Source: Rhodospirillales bacterium Ga0074136
GTDB taxonomy: Bacteria > Pseudomonadota > Alphaproteobacteria > Acetobacterales > Acetobacteraceae
Direction: 5' to 3'
DNA length: 36,277 bases
Assembly: GCA_001464375.1 (NCBI GenBank)
Contig: LNEW01000188.1
Span: 1 to 36,277 of the forward strand
The position numbers and the translations under genes are program-made. Below, piece by piece: positions 8,600 through 17,334 of the stretch. The stretch's first letter is position 1. Every line of letters begins with the position of its first letter. Below the pieces are notes generated by a model. The model saw nothing but the letters and a program-made list of their open reading frames with translations. It was not told the origin of the DNA and did not search any database.

Positions 8600-9670
8600 A
8601 CGCACCTGGTCGAGCTCGATGGATTCGAACAGGGCGCGGAAATTGCCCTCGCCGAAGCCCTGGTCGCCCTTGCGCTGGATCAGTTCGAAGAAGATCGGGC
8701 CGATCAGCGTCCCGGTGAAGATCTGCAGCAGTCGCCCACCCGAGGGCGAGCCATCCATCAGGATGCCGTTGCGCGCCAGCCGCGCCATGTCCTCTCCGGT
8801 GTCGGGCAGGCGCTGGGGCAGGAGTTCGTAGTAGGTGTCCGGCGTGTCGAGGAAGCGCACGCCGGACGCCGCCAGGCCCTCGACGCTCGCGTGGATGTCG
8901 GCCGTGCCCATGGCGATGTGCTGGATGCCCTCGCCATTGTAGGCGCGCAGGTATTCCTCGATCTGGCTGCGGTCGTCGCTGCTCTCGTTGATCGGGATGC
9001 GGATCTGCCCGCACGGGCTGGTCATGGCCTTGGACTTCAGGCCTGTCAGCTTGCCCTCGATGTCGAAGTAGCGGATCTCGCGGAAGTTGAACAAGCGCTC
9101 GTAGAAGCCCGCCCAGGCGTCCATCCGGCCGCGATGGACATTGTGCGTCAGGTGGTCGATCAGCGTCAGGCCCGCACCCCGGGGGTTGCGTTCGGCGCCG
9201 TCGATCCAGCGGAAATCCACATCCCAGATGCTGCCCGTGGGGCCGTAGCGATCGACGAAGTAGATCAGCGATCCGCCGATGCCCTCGATGGCGGGGATGT
9301 TCAGTTCCATCGGCCCGACACGGCCATGGAACGGGCGCGCGCCCAGGCGCACCGCGCGGTCGTACGCGGCCGCCGCGTCGGCCACGCGGAAGGCCATGGC
9401 GCAGGCGCAGGGGCCGTGAACGCGGGCGAAGGCCTGGGCGTAGGAATCCGCTTCGGCGTTCAGCACGAAGTTCACATCGCCCTGGCGCCACAAGGTCACG
9501 CGCTTCGAGCGATGCCGTGCCACCGGGGCGAAGCCGAGGCTGGTGAAGACCGCCTCCAGCTGCGCGATGTCGGGCCCGGTGAATTCGACGAATTCGAAAC
9601 CGTCCGTGCCCATCGGGTTGGCATCGGAGATGATGCCGGCGATCTCGGTGCGATCGGGCGGGATGTCCAT
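8558..9670 (-). CDS. hpd: 4-hydroxyphenylpyruvate dioxygenase
   Basis: Non-haem iron dioxygenase converting 4-hydroxyphenylpyruvate to homogentisate in tyrosine catabolism; cytoplasmic; 370 residues, typical of the bacterial enzyme. The iron ligands of the 2-His-1-Glu triad are visible: His173 in IDHLTHNV, His251 in GIQHIAM, and Glu329 in FFELIQRKG. The GxGNF near the C-terminus ([15 protein letters not shown]) closes the active site. The ATG at 9670 is preceded by AGGAGG with an 8-base spacer; a longer frame upstream is antisense to the Lrp gene and is rejected. It is transcribed away from an Lrp/AsnC regulator, a common arrangement for amino-acid catabolic genes. No homogentisate dioxygenase gene is in the window. 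Confidence 0.97.
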   Translation of the reverse strand: MDIPPDRTEIAGIISDANPMGTDGFEFVEFTGPDIAQLEAVFTSLGFAPVARHRSKRVTLWRQGDVNFVLNAEADSYAQAFARVHGPCACAMAFRVADAAAAYDRAVRLGARPFHGRVGPMELNIPAIEGIGGSLIYFVDRYGPTGSIWDVDFRWIDGAERNPRGAGLTLIDHLTHNVHRGRMDAWAGFYERLFNFREIRYFDIEGKLTGLKSKAMTSPCGQIRIPINESSDDRSQIEEYLRAYNGEGIQHIAMGTADIHASVEGLAASGVRFLDTPDTYYELLPQRLPDTGEDMARLARNGILMDGSPSGGRLLQIFTGTLIGPIFFELIQRKGDQGFGEGNFRALFESIELDQVRRGVLKPAAEVAGG

Positions 9671-9784
9671 CGGCGAAGCCTCCTGCGTTGGCTGCAGGAT
9701 CGCCTCGCCAGCCGGGCGAATTCCGGCAAACTGCGCGCGGTCCTGCGGTAGAATGAGCGAATTCCTCCATTGCAGGGTGCCTTC
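9671..9784. promoter_or_regulatory. Divergent hpd / Lrp control region
   Basis: This 114-base gap between divergent starts must hold both promoters. A short inverted repeat GCCGG (9711-9715) / CCGGC (9723-9727) brackets an AT-richer GCGAATT core, and a second GAATT element follows at about 9759. Autoregulation by the Lrp-type protein and control of hpd from here are inferred from the arrangement. I could not fix -35/-10 boxes. Confidence 0.4.
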
Positions 9785-10258
9785 GTGACGAATTCCGCCA
9801 CAGACCTGGACGCCATCGACCGTCGCCTCCTGCGCGAGGTACAGCGCGACGGGCGCGCTTCGGTCGTGGCGCTGGCCGAACGCGTCGGGCTCTCCGCCAC
9901 GCCCTGCCAGCGTCGCCTGAAACGCATGGAGGAAGCCGGCATCATCGCCGGCTACGCCGCCGTGCTGGACGCACCGCGCCTGGGCCTGGGCCTGACCGCC
10001 TTCGTGCAGGTCAGCCTGGCGTCGCGGTCGGAGGAGACGGTAGAGGCCTTCCACGCCGCCATCGGCCGCATGCCCGAGATCCTCGCCGCATGGGCCATGA
10101 GCGGTGAGACCGACTACCTGTTGCAGGTCGTGGCCGCCGACCTCGAGGCCTATGGCGAATTCGCCACGCGCCGCCTGCTGCGCCTGCCTGGCGTGAAGGA
10201 CACCCGAAGCGCCTTCGTGCTGCGCACCGTGAAGCCGCCGGCGGGGCTGCCCCTGTAG
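9785..10258 (+). CDS. Lrp/AsnC family transcriptional regulator
   Basis: DNA-binding regulator of 157 residues. An N-terminal winged helix ([17 protein letters not shown], then [25 protein letters not shown]) is followed by a C-terminal effector/oligomerisation domain (RAM domain; [16 protein letters not shown] and [17 protein letters not shown]). The GTG at 9785 is preferred because the family normally begins just before the LDxxD helix and AGGGTG lies just upstream. An alternative TTG at 9770 lacks a ribosome site. It is divergent from hpd, so control of tyrosine or phenylalanine breakdown is a reasonable guess, not shown. Confidence 0.93.
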   Translation: MTNSATDLDAIDRRLLREVQRDGRASVVALAERVGLSATPCQRRLKRMEEAGIIAGYAAVLDAPRLGLGLTAFVQVSLASRSEETVEAFHAAIGRMPEILAAWAMSGETDYLLQVVAADLEAYGEFATRRLLRLPGVKDTRSAFVLRTVKPPAGLPL

Positions 10259-10343
10259 ATTGGGATGACGGCGCACCGGAAAGGCGCGAGGATCGCCTCC
10301 GAAGCGACGGCCCGGCGAACGGGATCGCGCCGGAGGAAACACC

Positions 10344-11318
10344 ATGACGCATTCCCGCAGGACCGTGCTGGCCGCCGCCGCCCTCGCGCTGGCCGTACCC
10401 GGCACCGCCCGGGCGCAGGACTACCCCGCCCGCACCATCACCATCGTCGCCGGGGCCGCGGCCGGCGGGCCGACCGACGTGATCTCGCGCCTGGTCGCCG
10501 AGGCGATGGCGAGGCACCTGCCGCAGCCCGTGGTGGTCGAGAATATCGGCCCCGCCCATGTCGGCGCGCAGCGCGTGGCGCAGGCGCGGCCCGATGGCTA
10601 CATGCTGCTGATGACCAATGTCGGCATGGCGGCGGGTGCGACGCTGTTCCGCCGCCTGTCCTTCGACACGCTGAACGGCTTCGCGCCGCTCGGGCTGGTG
10701 TCGGACGCCGCGATGACGATCATCGCCAAGCCCGGCTTCCCGGCGGAGAACCTCGCAGGGCTGGTGGCCGAATTGAACCGGCGCGGCGATGCGCTGAACC
10801 TCGGCACCGCGGGGCTCGGGTCCGCGGCCAACCTGTGCGGGCTGCTGCTGCAGCAGGCGGCCGGCAACCGCGCGACGATCGTGGGCTTCCGCGGCACGGC
10901 GCCGGCCATCACGGAACTCATGGCCGGGCGGCTCGACCTGCTGTGCGACCAGGCGACCAACACCGCGCCCTTCATCCGCGACAACCGGGTGCGCGCCTAT
11001 GGCGTGACCAGCCTGCAGCGGCTGCCCGGCCTGCCGGACATCCCGACCACGACCGAGGCCGGCGCGCCGGCGATCAGCATGAGCACCTGGCACGGGCTGT
11101 ATGCGCCCGCCGGCACGCCGGAGGCGGTGCAGCAGCGCATCAACGCCGCGCTGCTGCTGGCCATGCAGGACGAACGCCTGCGCACCCGCTTCGCCGAGCT
11201 GGCCACCGACCCGGCGACACCCGAGCGCGCGAGCCTGGCGTTCCATCGCCGCTTCCACGGCGAGGAGATCGCGCGGTGGCGGCCGATCATCCAGGCGGCG
11301 GGGTCCTATGCGGATTGA
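10344..11318 (+). CDS. TctC/Bug-family tricarboxylate transport substrate-binding protein
   Basis: Periplasmic receptor of 324 residues in the Bug family (Bordetella uptake gene, tripartite tricarboxylate transporter). The N-terminus [12 protein letters not shown]...ARAQDYP is a twin-arginine-like or Sec signal. The mature protein shows [20 protein letters not shown], the family's first ligand-contact loop, then [20 protein letters not shown]-type and [11 protein letters not shown] segments, both family hallmarks. GGAGG lies seven bases before the ATG. No TctA or TctB membrane genes are adjacent, which is common for Bug proteins in this lineage; it may feed a distant permease or act as a sensor. 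Ligand unknown (typically a carboxylate). Confidence 0.92.
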   Translation: MTHSRRTVLAAAALALAVPGTARAQDYPARTITIVAGAAAGGPTDVISRLVAEAMARHLPQPVVVENIGPAHVGAQRVAQARPDGYMLLMTNVGMAAGATLFRRLSFDTLNGFAPLGLVSDAAMTIIAKPGFPAENLAGLVAELNRRGDALNLGTAGLGSAANLCGLLLQQAAGNRATIVGFRGTAPAITELMAGRLDLLCDQATNTAPFIRDNRVRAYGVTSLQRLPGLPDIPTTTEAGAPAISMSTWHGLYAPAGTPEAVQQRINAALLLAMQDERLRTRFAELATDPATPERASLAFHRRFHGEEIARWRPIIQAAGSYAD

Positions 11319-11388
11319 CCGCCGCGGCTGACGCGCCGGTGTCGCGGAACCGTCACACCGCCATCGCACGGACAGGCTAGAGCATCGG

Positions 11389-11424
11389 GCGCAGGCGCGG
11401 CGGCGCACGCCGTCGCGCCTGCGC
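11389..11424 (+). terminator. Large GC-rich hairpin after the TctC gene
   Basis: GCGCAGGCGCG (11389-11399) pairs fully with CGCGCCTGCGC (11414-11424); pairing continues inward (one G-T pair) to a four-base loop at 11405-11408, giving a 16-pair stem. It lies 70 bases after the TctC stop and 32 before ppk2. There is no T-run, so it could be a Rho-assisted end, a processing or stability element, or a part of the ppk2 leader. Confidence 0.5.
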
Positions 11425-11455
11425 GCCACACGCCCGCAACCGACAGAGCGCCCGC

Positions 11456-12382
11456 ATGACCGACCCCGCCGATGACCGCCCCTGGCTGGACCTCGAGCTC
11501 GAGGATGATTTCGACGAGGAGCTGGAGCAGGAGATCGATGATTCGCGCATCCCGGCCGAACTGCGCGCGCTGCTGGGCAAGCGCAAGAAGGCGACGCTCG
11601 ACCGCGCCTTCTACTTCCGCGAATTGCTGCGCCTGCAAGCGGAACTGGTGAAGCTGCAGGATTGGGTCAGCCACACGGGGCTGAAGCTGGTCGTGCTGTT
11701 CGAAGGCCGCGATTCCGCCGGCAAGGGCGGTGTCATCAAGCGCATCACGCAGCGGGTCAATCCGCGCGCCTGCCGGGTGGTGGCGCTGCCCGCGCCCAAC
11801 GACCGCGAGAAGACGCAGTGGTATTTCCAGCGCTACGTCCCGCATCTGCCGGCCGCCGGCGAGATCGTGCTGTTCGACCGCTCCTGGTACAATCGCGCCG
11901 GCGTCGAGCGCGTCATGGGCTTCGCCAGCGACGACCAGGTCGAGGCATTCTTCCGCGACGTGCCGGAATTCGAGCGCATGCTGGTGCGGTCCGGCATCGT
12001 GCTGGTGAAGTACTGGTTCTCCATCACAGATGAGGAGCAGCAGTTCCGCTTCCTCATGCGCATCCACGACCCGATCAAGCAGTGGAAGCTCAGCCCGATG
12101 GACCTGCAGTCCCGCGTTCGCTGGGAGCAGTACACCAAGGCGAAGGAGGCGATGTTCGAACGCACCAACATCGCCGAGGCGCCCTGGACCATCGTGGAGG
12201 GCAACGACAAGAAGCTGGCGCGGCTGAACTGCATCGCGCACCTGCTCTCGGTCATTCCCTATGGCGAGGTGCCGCACGAGCCCGTCGTGCTGCCCGATCG
12301 CGTGTTCAACCCGGCCTACGAACGCGCGACGCTGCCGCGCGCCTTGTACGTGCCGGATGTCTATGCGCCGAAGGCGGGCTGA
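11456..12382 (+). CDS. ppk2: Polyphosphate kinase 2, class I
   Basis: Cytoplasmic enzyme transferring phosphate between polyphosphate and nucleoside diphosphates (ADP/GDP to ATP/GTP or the reverse); 308 residues with an acidic N-terminal leader of about 45 residues. The P-loop GRDSAGKGG lies at 84-92 and the Walker B/catalytic segment DRSWYNR at 141-147, followed by the lid region (ERVMGF) and VKYWFSIT. These match the single-domain PPK2 fold, and the length and motifs fit class I. Downstream are a GGGTCGCGACCC palindrome at 12383-12394 and a convergent gene. It is monocistronic by position. Confidence 0.95.
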   Translation: MTDPADDRPWLDLELEDDFDEELEQEIDDSRIPAELRALLGKRKKATLDRAFYFRELLRLQAELVKLQDWVSHTGLKLVVLFEGRDSAGKGGVIKRITQRVNPRACRVVALPAPNDREKTQWYFQRYVPHLPAAGEIVLFDRSWYNRAGVERVMGFASDDQVEAFFRDVPEFERMLVRSGIVLVKYWFSITDEEQQFRFLMRIHDPIKQWKLSPMDLQSRVRWEQYTKAKEAMFERTNIAEAPWTIVEGNDKKLARLNCIAHLLSVIPYGEVPHEPVVLPDRVFNPAYERATLPRALYVPDVYAPKAG

Positions 12383-12394
12383 GGGTCGCGACCC
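12383..12394. other. 12-base perfect palindrome between convergent genes
   Basis: GGGTCGCGACCC lies in the 36-base gap between the convergent ppk2 and monooxygenase stops. It may contribute to transcription end on either strand, but has no T-run; its function is not shown. Confidence 0.35.
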
Positions 12395-12418
12395 GGTCGG
12401 CCGCTGGCATGGCCGCCC

Positions 12419-13729
12419 TCAGAACGCCAGCAGGTTGTCGCGGAACATGGCGTGGTCGTAGGACCGGCGCGCCAGGCCGCGCTTCTGGAGTTCCGGCACC
12501 AGGCCATCGGTGATCTCGGCCACCACGCGCCGCGAGGTGTGGTTGCTCGAGATCAGGAAGCCGTCGCCGCCGATCTCCTCCATCGCCGCCCCCATCTGGT
12601 CGGCCACCTGCGCCGGGGTGCCGATCAGCGGGATGGACCCCGCGTCCGAGTAGATCTCGGTCGCCTCCCGCAGGGTCTTGTTGCCGGCCTTCTTGAGGAA
12701 TTCGTCGAGCGACTGCTGGTGGCCATTGGTGGTCAGCGAGCCCAGCGGCTGGTCGAGCGGCAGCGCGCCGAAATCGAGATTGGTGATCTTCGACAGGTGC
12801 GCGAGGCGGCGCGCGATCTCGTCCTCGGTGGTGGCCAGGCGCTGCTTGTGGCGGGCGCGCGCCTCCTCCTCCGTATCCCCCAGCACCGGGGAGACCAGGA
12901 ACAGCACCTTGCAGTCATCGGGGTTGCGGCCGTGGGCTGCCATGCGTGCGCGGATGTCGTCGCGATAGGCCTTCATGCCGGCGGTGCCCTTCACCATCGC
13001 CACGATGGTGTCGGAGTGGCGCGAGGCGAATTCGCGCCCGCGCGGGGACCCGCCCGCCTGCGCGATGACCGGCTGGCCCTGCACGCAGGGGCCGGAGTTG
13101 AGCGGGCCGCGGACCTGGAAGTGCTTGCCCGCGTGGTCGATGGCGTGGACCTTGGTGTGGTCCACCAGGATGCCGCGGTCGCGGTCGGCGATGATGGCAC
13201 CCGGCTCCCAGGACCCCCAAAGTTTGCGCGCCACCTCCATGTATTCATCGGCGATGTCGTAGCGCGTGTCGTGCGGCGGCATGCCGTCCAGCCCGAAATT
13301 GCGCGCGGCATAGTCCGAGGACCCGGTCACCGCATTCCAGCCGATGCGCCCGGAGGAGACCTGGTCGAGCGTGGCGACCAGCCGCGCCAGCAGATAGGGC
13401 GGATAGGCGAAGGTGCCGAAGGTCGCGACGATGCCGATGCGGCTGGTTTCGCGCGCCAGCAGCGTGGCCACCACCGACGGGTCCTGGCGCGGCACGGACA
13501 GGCCGTGGTGCAGGTAGATCTCGCGCGACCCTCCGTAGGATTCGCCGATGTAGGAGGAGTCCTCGAGCAGCACGTAGTCGAAGCAGGCGCGCTCGAGGTT
13601 CCGCGTCATCTCGATGAAGAACTCCGGCACCATCCATTCGGTGCCGATGTTCCCGGTCCAGGGCTCGCCCCAGGCCTGCACGGAGGAGCCCTGGAGGAAC
13701 CAGCCGAGGTGGAATTTTCGCGCCGCCAT
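12419..13729 (-). CDS. LLM-class flavin-dependent monooxygenase (NtaA/SnaA/DszA type)
   Basis: Reduced-FMN-dependent oxygenase of the bacterial luciferase-like superfamily, 436 residues, the usual size of the NtaA/SnaA/DszA/SoxA subfamily. The N-terminus AARKFHLGWFLQG and later LARETSRIGIVATFGTF, GRIGWNAVTGSSDYAARNFG and IAQAGGSPRGREFASRHSD are conserved FMN and substrate-site blocks of this group. Such enzymes oxidise N- or S-containing organics (aminopolycarboxylates, sulfones, dibenzothiophene sulfone) using FMNH2 from a separate reductase, which is not in the window. It is the last gene of the long liv-type unit, 78 bases after the DUF1330 gene. It may therefore act on the imported compound. 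The exact substrate is unknown. Confidence 0.9.
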   Translation of the reverse strand: MAARKFHLGWFLQGSSVQAWGEPWTGNIGTEWMVPEFFIEMTRNLERACFDYVLLEDSSYIGESYGGSREIYLHHGLSVPRQDPSVVATLLARETSRIGIVATFGTFAYPPYLLARLVATLDQVSSGRIGWNAVTGSSDYAARNFGLDGMPPHDTRYDIADEYMEVARKLWGSWEPGAIIADRDRGILVDHTKVHAIDHAGKHFQVRGPLNSGPCVQGQPVIAQAGGSPRGREFASRHSDTIVAMVKGTAGMKAYRDDIRARMAAHGRNPDDCKVLFLVSPVLGDTEEEARARHKQRLATTEDEIARRLAHLSKITNLDFGALPLDQPLGSLTTNGHQQSLDEFLKKAGNKTLREATEIYSDAGSIPLIGTPAQVADQMGAAMEEIGGDGFLISSNHTSRRVVAEITDGLVPELQKRGLARRSYDHAMFRDNLLAF

Positions 13730-13807
13730 GATCGCCTCGTCGCTGTGCTGCGGTGCAGCGTGGCGCGGGGCGATGCCGCCGGCAAGCCGGGGCCGGGCGC
13801 GGGGCCG

Positions 13808-14098
13808 TCAGACCCCCTCGATGATGCGGATGTCGCGATCGGCGCCGCCGCCCAGCGCCGCCAGCGCCGCCTGGTAGGCCGGGCTGTCATGCGCCGCCCG
13901 GGCCTGATCGACGCTGTCGAATTCGATGACCACGGTGCGCTGCTGCAGCCCGCCCTCATAAAGCTGCGCCGGCATCCCGCGCGCCAGGATCCGCCCGCCG
14001 GCGGCGGTCAGCGCCGGGCCGCCCAGCGCGGCATAGGCCGCCAGCGCGTCGGGATCGCGGACCGACCGATACGTCGCGACCCAATAGGCCTTCGCCAT
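13808..14098 (-). CDS. DUF1330 family protein
   Basis: Small cytoplasmic protein of 96 residues with the DUF1330 pattern: AYWVATYRSVRDPDALAAYAAL, whose key element is the WVAxYRxVxDP start, then a GGRILARG strand and RTVVIEFDSVDQARAAHDSP. It has the ferredoxin-like alpha/beta dimer fold of the dimeric barrel superfamily; biochemical function is unknown for the family. It lies 28 bases downstream of livM and is probably in the same transcript as the transporter and the monooxygenase, so a role in handling the same substrate is possible. Confidence 0.88.
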   Translation of the reverse strand: MAKAYWVATYRSVRDPDALAAYAALGGPALTAAGGRILARGMPAQLYEGGLQQRTVVIEFDSVDQARAAHDSPAYQAALAALGGGADRDIRIIEGV

Positions 14099-14126
14099 GT
14101 CACCATCCTTCGCGATGCGCTGCGGG

Positions 14127-15116
14127 CTACAGCTTCACCCGGAACAGGTGGGCGATCTCGCCGACAATGCCACGGCGGAAGGCCAGCACCACCGTGACGA
14201 AGATCGCACCCTGGATGACCGTCACCCAGGCGCCCATCTCGGCGAGATAGTTCTGCATGGTGACGATGACGGCAGCGCCGACCACCGGGCCGAACACGGT
14301 GCCGAGCCCGCCGACCAGCGTCATCAGCACGACCTCGCCGGACATCGACCAGTGGACGTCGGTGAGCGTCGCGATGCCGAAGACCAGCGACTTCACCCCA
14401 CCCGCCACGCCGGCCAGCGTGGCCGACAGGATGAAGGCCACCAGCTTGTAGTCGTCCGTGCGATAGCCGAGCGAGGTCGCGCGCGGCTCGTTCTCGCGGA
14501 TCGCCTTCAGCACCTGGCCGTAGGGCGAATGGATGATGCGGTGGATCATCAGGAAGCCGGCCAGGAAGATGCCGGCGACGAACCAGTACATCGACATGTC
14601 GGAGGCCATGCTGACGGAGCCGAACAGGGCGCCGCGCGGGATCGCCTGGATGCCGTCCTCGCCGCCGGTGAAGGGCGCCTGCACGCAGACGAAGTAGATC
14701 ATCTGCGCCATCGCCAGCGTGATCATGGCGAAATAGATGCCCTGCCGGCGGATGGCGATCCAGCCGAACACCCAGCCCTGCACGCCGGCCACCGCCGCAC
14801 CGGTCAGCACCGCCAGTTCAGGCGTGAAGCCATAGGCCTTGGCGGTATAGCCGGCGATGTAGCCGCCCATGCCGAAATACGCCGCGTGGCCGAAGGACAG
14901 CAGGCCGACATAGCCGATCAGCAGGTTGAAGGCGCAGGCGAACAGCGCGAAGCACAGCAGCTTCATCAGGAAGACGGGGTAGAGGAAGAACGGCGCGACC
15001 CCCAGGAAGATGAGCAGCACGCCGAGGGCGGCGAGCTGTGCCGAGGAGAAGCCCCAGATGCCGCTCTCGTCCCGGGTGACGGGCGCGATCGCGCCGGCGG
15101 TGGTTTCGGACGCCAT
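14127..15116 (-). CDS. livM: Branched-chain amino acid-type ABC permease (LivM)
   Basis: Inner-membrane permease subunit, 329 residues. The family signatures are clear: LCFALFACAFNLLIGYVGL, SFGHAAYFGMGGY (the LivH/LivM glycine-rich membrane motif), and SPYGQVLKAIRENEPRA, truncated here to its ATPase-docking element with RENE, plus SLGYRTDDYKL. It ends with a typical late helix pair (GGLGTVFGPVVGA). The start lies three bases after the livH stop. With LivH it would form the channel fed by the four tandem binding proteins upstream. The substrate need not be an amino acid; aromatic acids, urea and amides use the same family. Confidence 0.94.
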   Translation of the reverse strand: MASETTAGAIAPVTRDESGIWGFSSAQLAALGVLLIFLGVAPFFLYPVFLMKLLCFALFACAFNLLIGYVGLLSFGHAAYFGMGGYIAGYTAKAYGFTPELAVLTGAAVAGVQGWVFGWIAIRRQGIYFAMITLAMAQMIYFVCVQAPFTGGEDGIQAIPRGALFGSVSMASDMSMYWFVAGIFLAGFLMIHRIIHSPYGQVLKAIRENEPRATSLGYRTDDYKLVAFILSATLAGVAGGVKSLVFGIATLTDVHWSMSGEVVLMTLVGGLGTVFGPVVGAAVIVTMQNYLAEMGAWVTVIQGAIFVTVVLAFRRGIVGEIAHLFRVKL

Positions 15117-15119
15117 GGC

Positions 15120-16016
15120 TCACGCCCTCCCGAACAGGCCGGCGGGACGTGCGAGCAGCACGATCGCCATGATGACGAAGATGACCGTGGCCGAGGCCTC
15201 CGGCCAGAAGACCTTGGTGAGACCCTCGATGATGCCCAGCCCGAAGCCGGTGATGACCGACCCCAGGATCGACCCCATGCCGCCGATCACCACCACCGCG
15301 AAGACCACGATGATCAAGTTGGTGCCCATCTGCGGGTTCACCGAATAGATCGGTGCCGCCAGCACGCCCGCCAGGGCCGCCAGCGCCACGCCCGCCCCGT
15401 AGGTCAGCGTGATCATGCGCGGCACGTTCACGCCGAAGGCCTGCACCAGCGCGGCGTTCTCGGTGGCGGCGCGCAGGTAGGCGCCCAGGCGCGTCTTCTC
15501 GATCACGATCCAGGTCGCCAGGCAGATCACCAGCGAGAACACCACCACCCAGCCGCGATAGACCGGCATGAACATGAAGCCGAGGTCCCAGGCCCCGCTC
15601 AGCTCCGCCGGGATGCGGTACGGCAGGCCCGAGGAGCCGAATTCATTGCGGAACACGCCCTCGATCATCAGCCCGATGCCGAAGGTCAGCAGCAACCCGT
15701 ACAGGTGATCCAACTTGTACAGCCGACTGATCATCAGCCGTTCGATGACGACCCCCGTGGCGCCGACGATCAGCGGCGCGATCAGCAGCGCCCACCAATA
15801 GCCCAGCCCGCCCCAGGCGAGCAGCATCCAGGCGACGAAGGCGCCCATCATGAATTGCGCGCCATGGGTGAAGTTGATGATGTTGAGCAGCCCGAAGATC
15901 ACCGCGAGCCCGAGCGAGAGCATCGCATAGAAGGCACCGTTGATGAGGCCGAGCAGCAGCTGTCCGAACAGCAGCGGTGCCGGGATGCCGAGCAGGTTCT
16001 CGATGAAGTCGAGCAT
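15120..16016 (-). CDS. livH: Branched-chain amino acid-type ABC permease (LivH)
   Basis: Inner-membrane permease subunit, 298 residues. LLLGLINGAFYAMLSLGLA and the following NIINFTHGAQFMMGAF match the LivH N-terminal motif (GxxxGxxYALxALG...NxAHGxxxMLGA). The cytoplasmic docking helix includes RAATENAALVQAFGVNV, and GGMGSILGSVITG marks the conserved late loop. The gene begins 17 bases after the stop of the first binding-protein gene and is followed by livM after three bases, so tight co-expression is expected. Confidence 0.94.
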   Translation of the reverse strand: MLDFIENLLGIPAPLLFGQLLLGLINGAFYAMLSLGLAVIFGLLNIINFTHGAQFMMGAFVAWMLLAWGGLGYWWALLIAPLIVGATGVVIERLMISRLYKLDHLYGLLLTFGIGLMIEGVFRNEFGSSGLPYRIPAELSGAWDLGFMFMPVYRGWVVVFSLVICLATWIVIEKTRLGAYLRAATENAALVQAFGVNVPRMITLTYGAGVALAALAGVLAAPIYSVNPQMGTNLIIVVFAVVVIGGMGSILGSVITGFGLGIIEGLTKVFWPEASATVIFVIMAIVLLARPAGLFGRA

Positions 16017-16033
16017 GGGCAGTCAGGTCCTTG

Positions 16034-17254
16034 TCAGGAACGCACGAGGGAGCAGCCGCCCTCGGCCAGGGGGCGGAACGCCTCCTCCCCCGGCGTCGTG
16101 GCGGCAACCTTGTAGTAGTCCCAGGCGCCGCGGGATTCCGACGGCGCCTTCACTTCGAACAGGAAGACCGGGTGCAGCTTGCGCCCATCCTCGCGGATGC
16201 GGCCCGGGCCGAAGGCGTCGTCATCGGTCGGCATGGCCTTCATGCGCGCGACCGCGGCGCGGCCATCGGCCTTGGCCGCCGCCACGCCCATGTCGGCCAC
16301 CGCCTTCAGGTAGTGCAACGCGGCGCCGTAGCAGCCGGCCTGCACCATGGCCGGCGGACGGTCCTGGTTGGCGCGGCGCACGCGCGTGGTCAGCGCGCGG
16401 GTACGGTCGTTGAGGTCCCAGTAGAAGGATTCCGTCAGCAGCAGCCCCTGCCCCGTCTCGAGCCCCAGCGCATGCACATCCACCAGCCCCATCAGCAGGG
16501 CGGCGAACTTCATGTTCCGATGCAGGCCGAATTCGCGCGCCGCCTTGATGGTGTTGACGGTGTCGGTGCTGGCATTGGCCATGCCCAGCACCTTGGCGCG
16601 CGAGGCCTGTGCCTGCACGACAAACGCGGAGAAGTCGGTCGTCGCCGGGAAGGGATAGCGCGCCGCCCCCAGCACGCGCCCGCCGGCGGCCTCCACGAAG
16701 CGCGTGGTGTCGCGCTGGAGCGCATGGCCGAAGGCGTAGTCGGCGGTCACGAAGAACCAGGTGTCGCCGCCCGTGCGCACGATGGCCGCGCCGGTGCCCT
16801 TGGCGAGCATCCAGGTGTCGTAGGTCCAGTGCACCGTGTTCGGGCTGCACTGCGAACCGGTGAGGTCCGACGACGCCGCGCCGGAATTCAGGAAGACCTT
16901 GTTCTTCTCGCGCGCGATGGTGTTGACCGCGAAAGCGACCGAGGAGGTCGGCACGTCGAGGATGGCGTCCACACCCTGGTCGAACCACTGCCGCGCGATA
17001 TTGGCGCCGACATCGGGGCGGTTCTGGTGGTCGGCCTGGATCACCTCGACCGTGAAGCCGCGCGCGCCGAATTCGGCGGCGGCGGCCTGCGTCATCACGG
17101 TGCTGCCCGGGCCGGTCGCGTCGCGGTAGGGGCCGGACATGTCGGACAGCACGCCCAGGCGGATCGTCGTGCCCTGCGCGCGGGCGCGCGACAGTGGCGC
17201 GACCGCGACTGCGGCGGATGCTCCGGCGAGCAGGCTGCGGCGGCTCGTGCCCAT
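16034..17254 (-). CDS. Liv-type ABC substrate-binding protein, paralogue 1
   Basis: Periplasmic receptor (Peripla_BP_6/LivK fold), 406 residues. The N-terminus GTSRRSLLAGASAA...RARAQG is a twin-arginine-like signal. The mature protein begins TTIRLGVLSDMSGPYRD, the family's ligand-loop opening. The DVPTSSVAFAVN and ENKVFLNSGAA-type hinge and the C-terminal GGCSLVRS are shared with the three paralogues. GGAGG lies seven bases before the ATG at 17254. Compared with paralogues 3 and 4, its middle region differs (RYPFPATTDFSAF; REFGLHRNMKFAALL), so ligand preference may differ. It is the copy nearest the permeases. Ligand unknown. Confidence 0.93.
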   Translation of the reverse strand: MGTSRRSLLAGASAAVAVAPLSRARAQGTTIRLGVLSDMSGPYRDATGPGSTVMTQAAAAEFGARGFTVEVIQADHQNRPDVGANIARQWFDQGVDAILDVPTSSVAFAVNTIAREKNKVFLNSGAASSDLTGSQCSPNTVHWTYDTWMLAKGTGAAIVRTGGDTWFFVTADYAFGHALQRDTTRFVEAAGGRVLGAARYPFPATTDFSAFVVQAQASRAKVLGMANASTDTVNTIKAAREFGLHRNMKFAALLMGLVDVHALGLETGQGLLLTESFYWDLNDRTRALTTRVRRANQDRPPAMVQAGCYGAALHYLKAVADMGVAAAKADGRAAVARMKAMPTDDDAFGPGRIREDGRKLHPVFLFEVKAPSESRGAWDYYKVAATTPGEEAFRPLAEGGCSLVRS

Positions 17255-17334
17255 CTACTGTCCTCCCAGGGTGTTGCGGTATCGCCTGGCGGGCGGGGTC
17301 TTCGCGCCCCGTCCCGCCACGGCGTTCGGTTGGT

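Noticed and set aside
6568-8718. Plus-strand open frame of 716 codons
   Set aside because: Antisense to the chemoreceptor, which has clear membrane, HAMP, signalling and PilZ segments.
9671-10405. N-terminal extension of the hpd frame to 10405
   Set aside because: The extra residues are antisense to the Lrp gene, and HPPD has a good ribosome site before the ATG at 9670.
14097-16115. Plus-strand open frame of 672 codons
   Set aside because: Antisense to livM and livH; rich in His, Asp and Gln with no recognisable domain.
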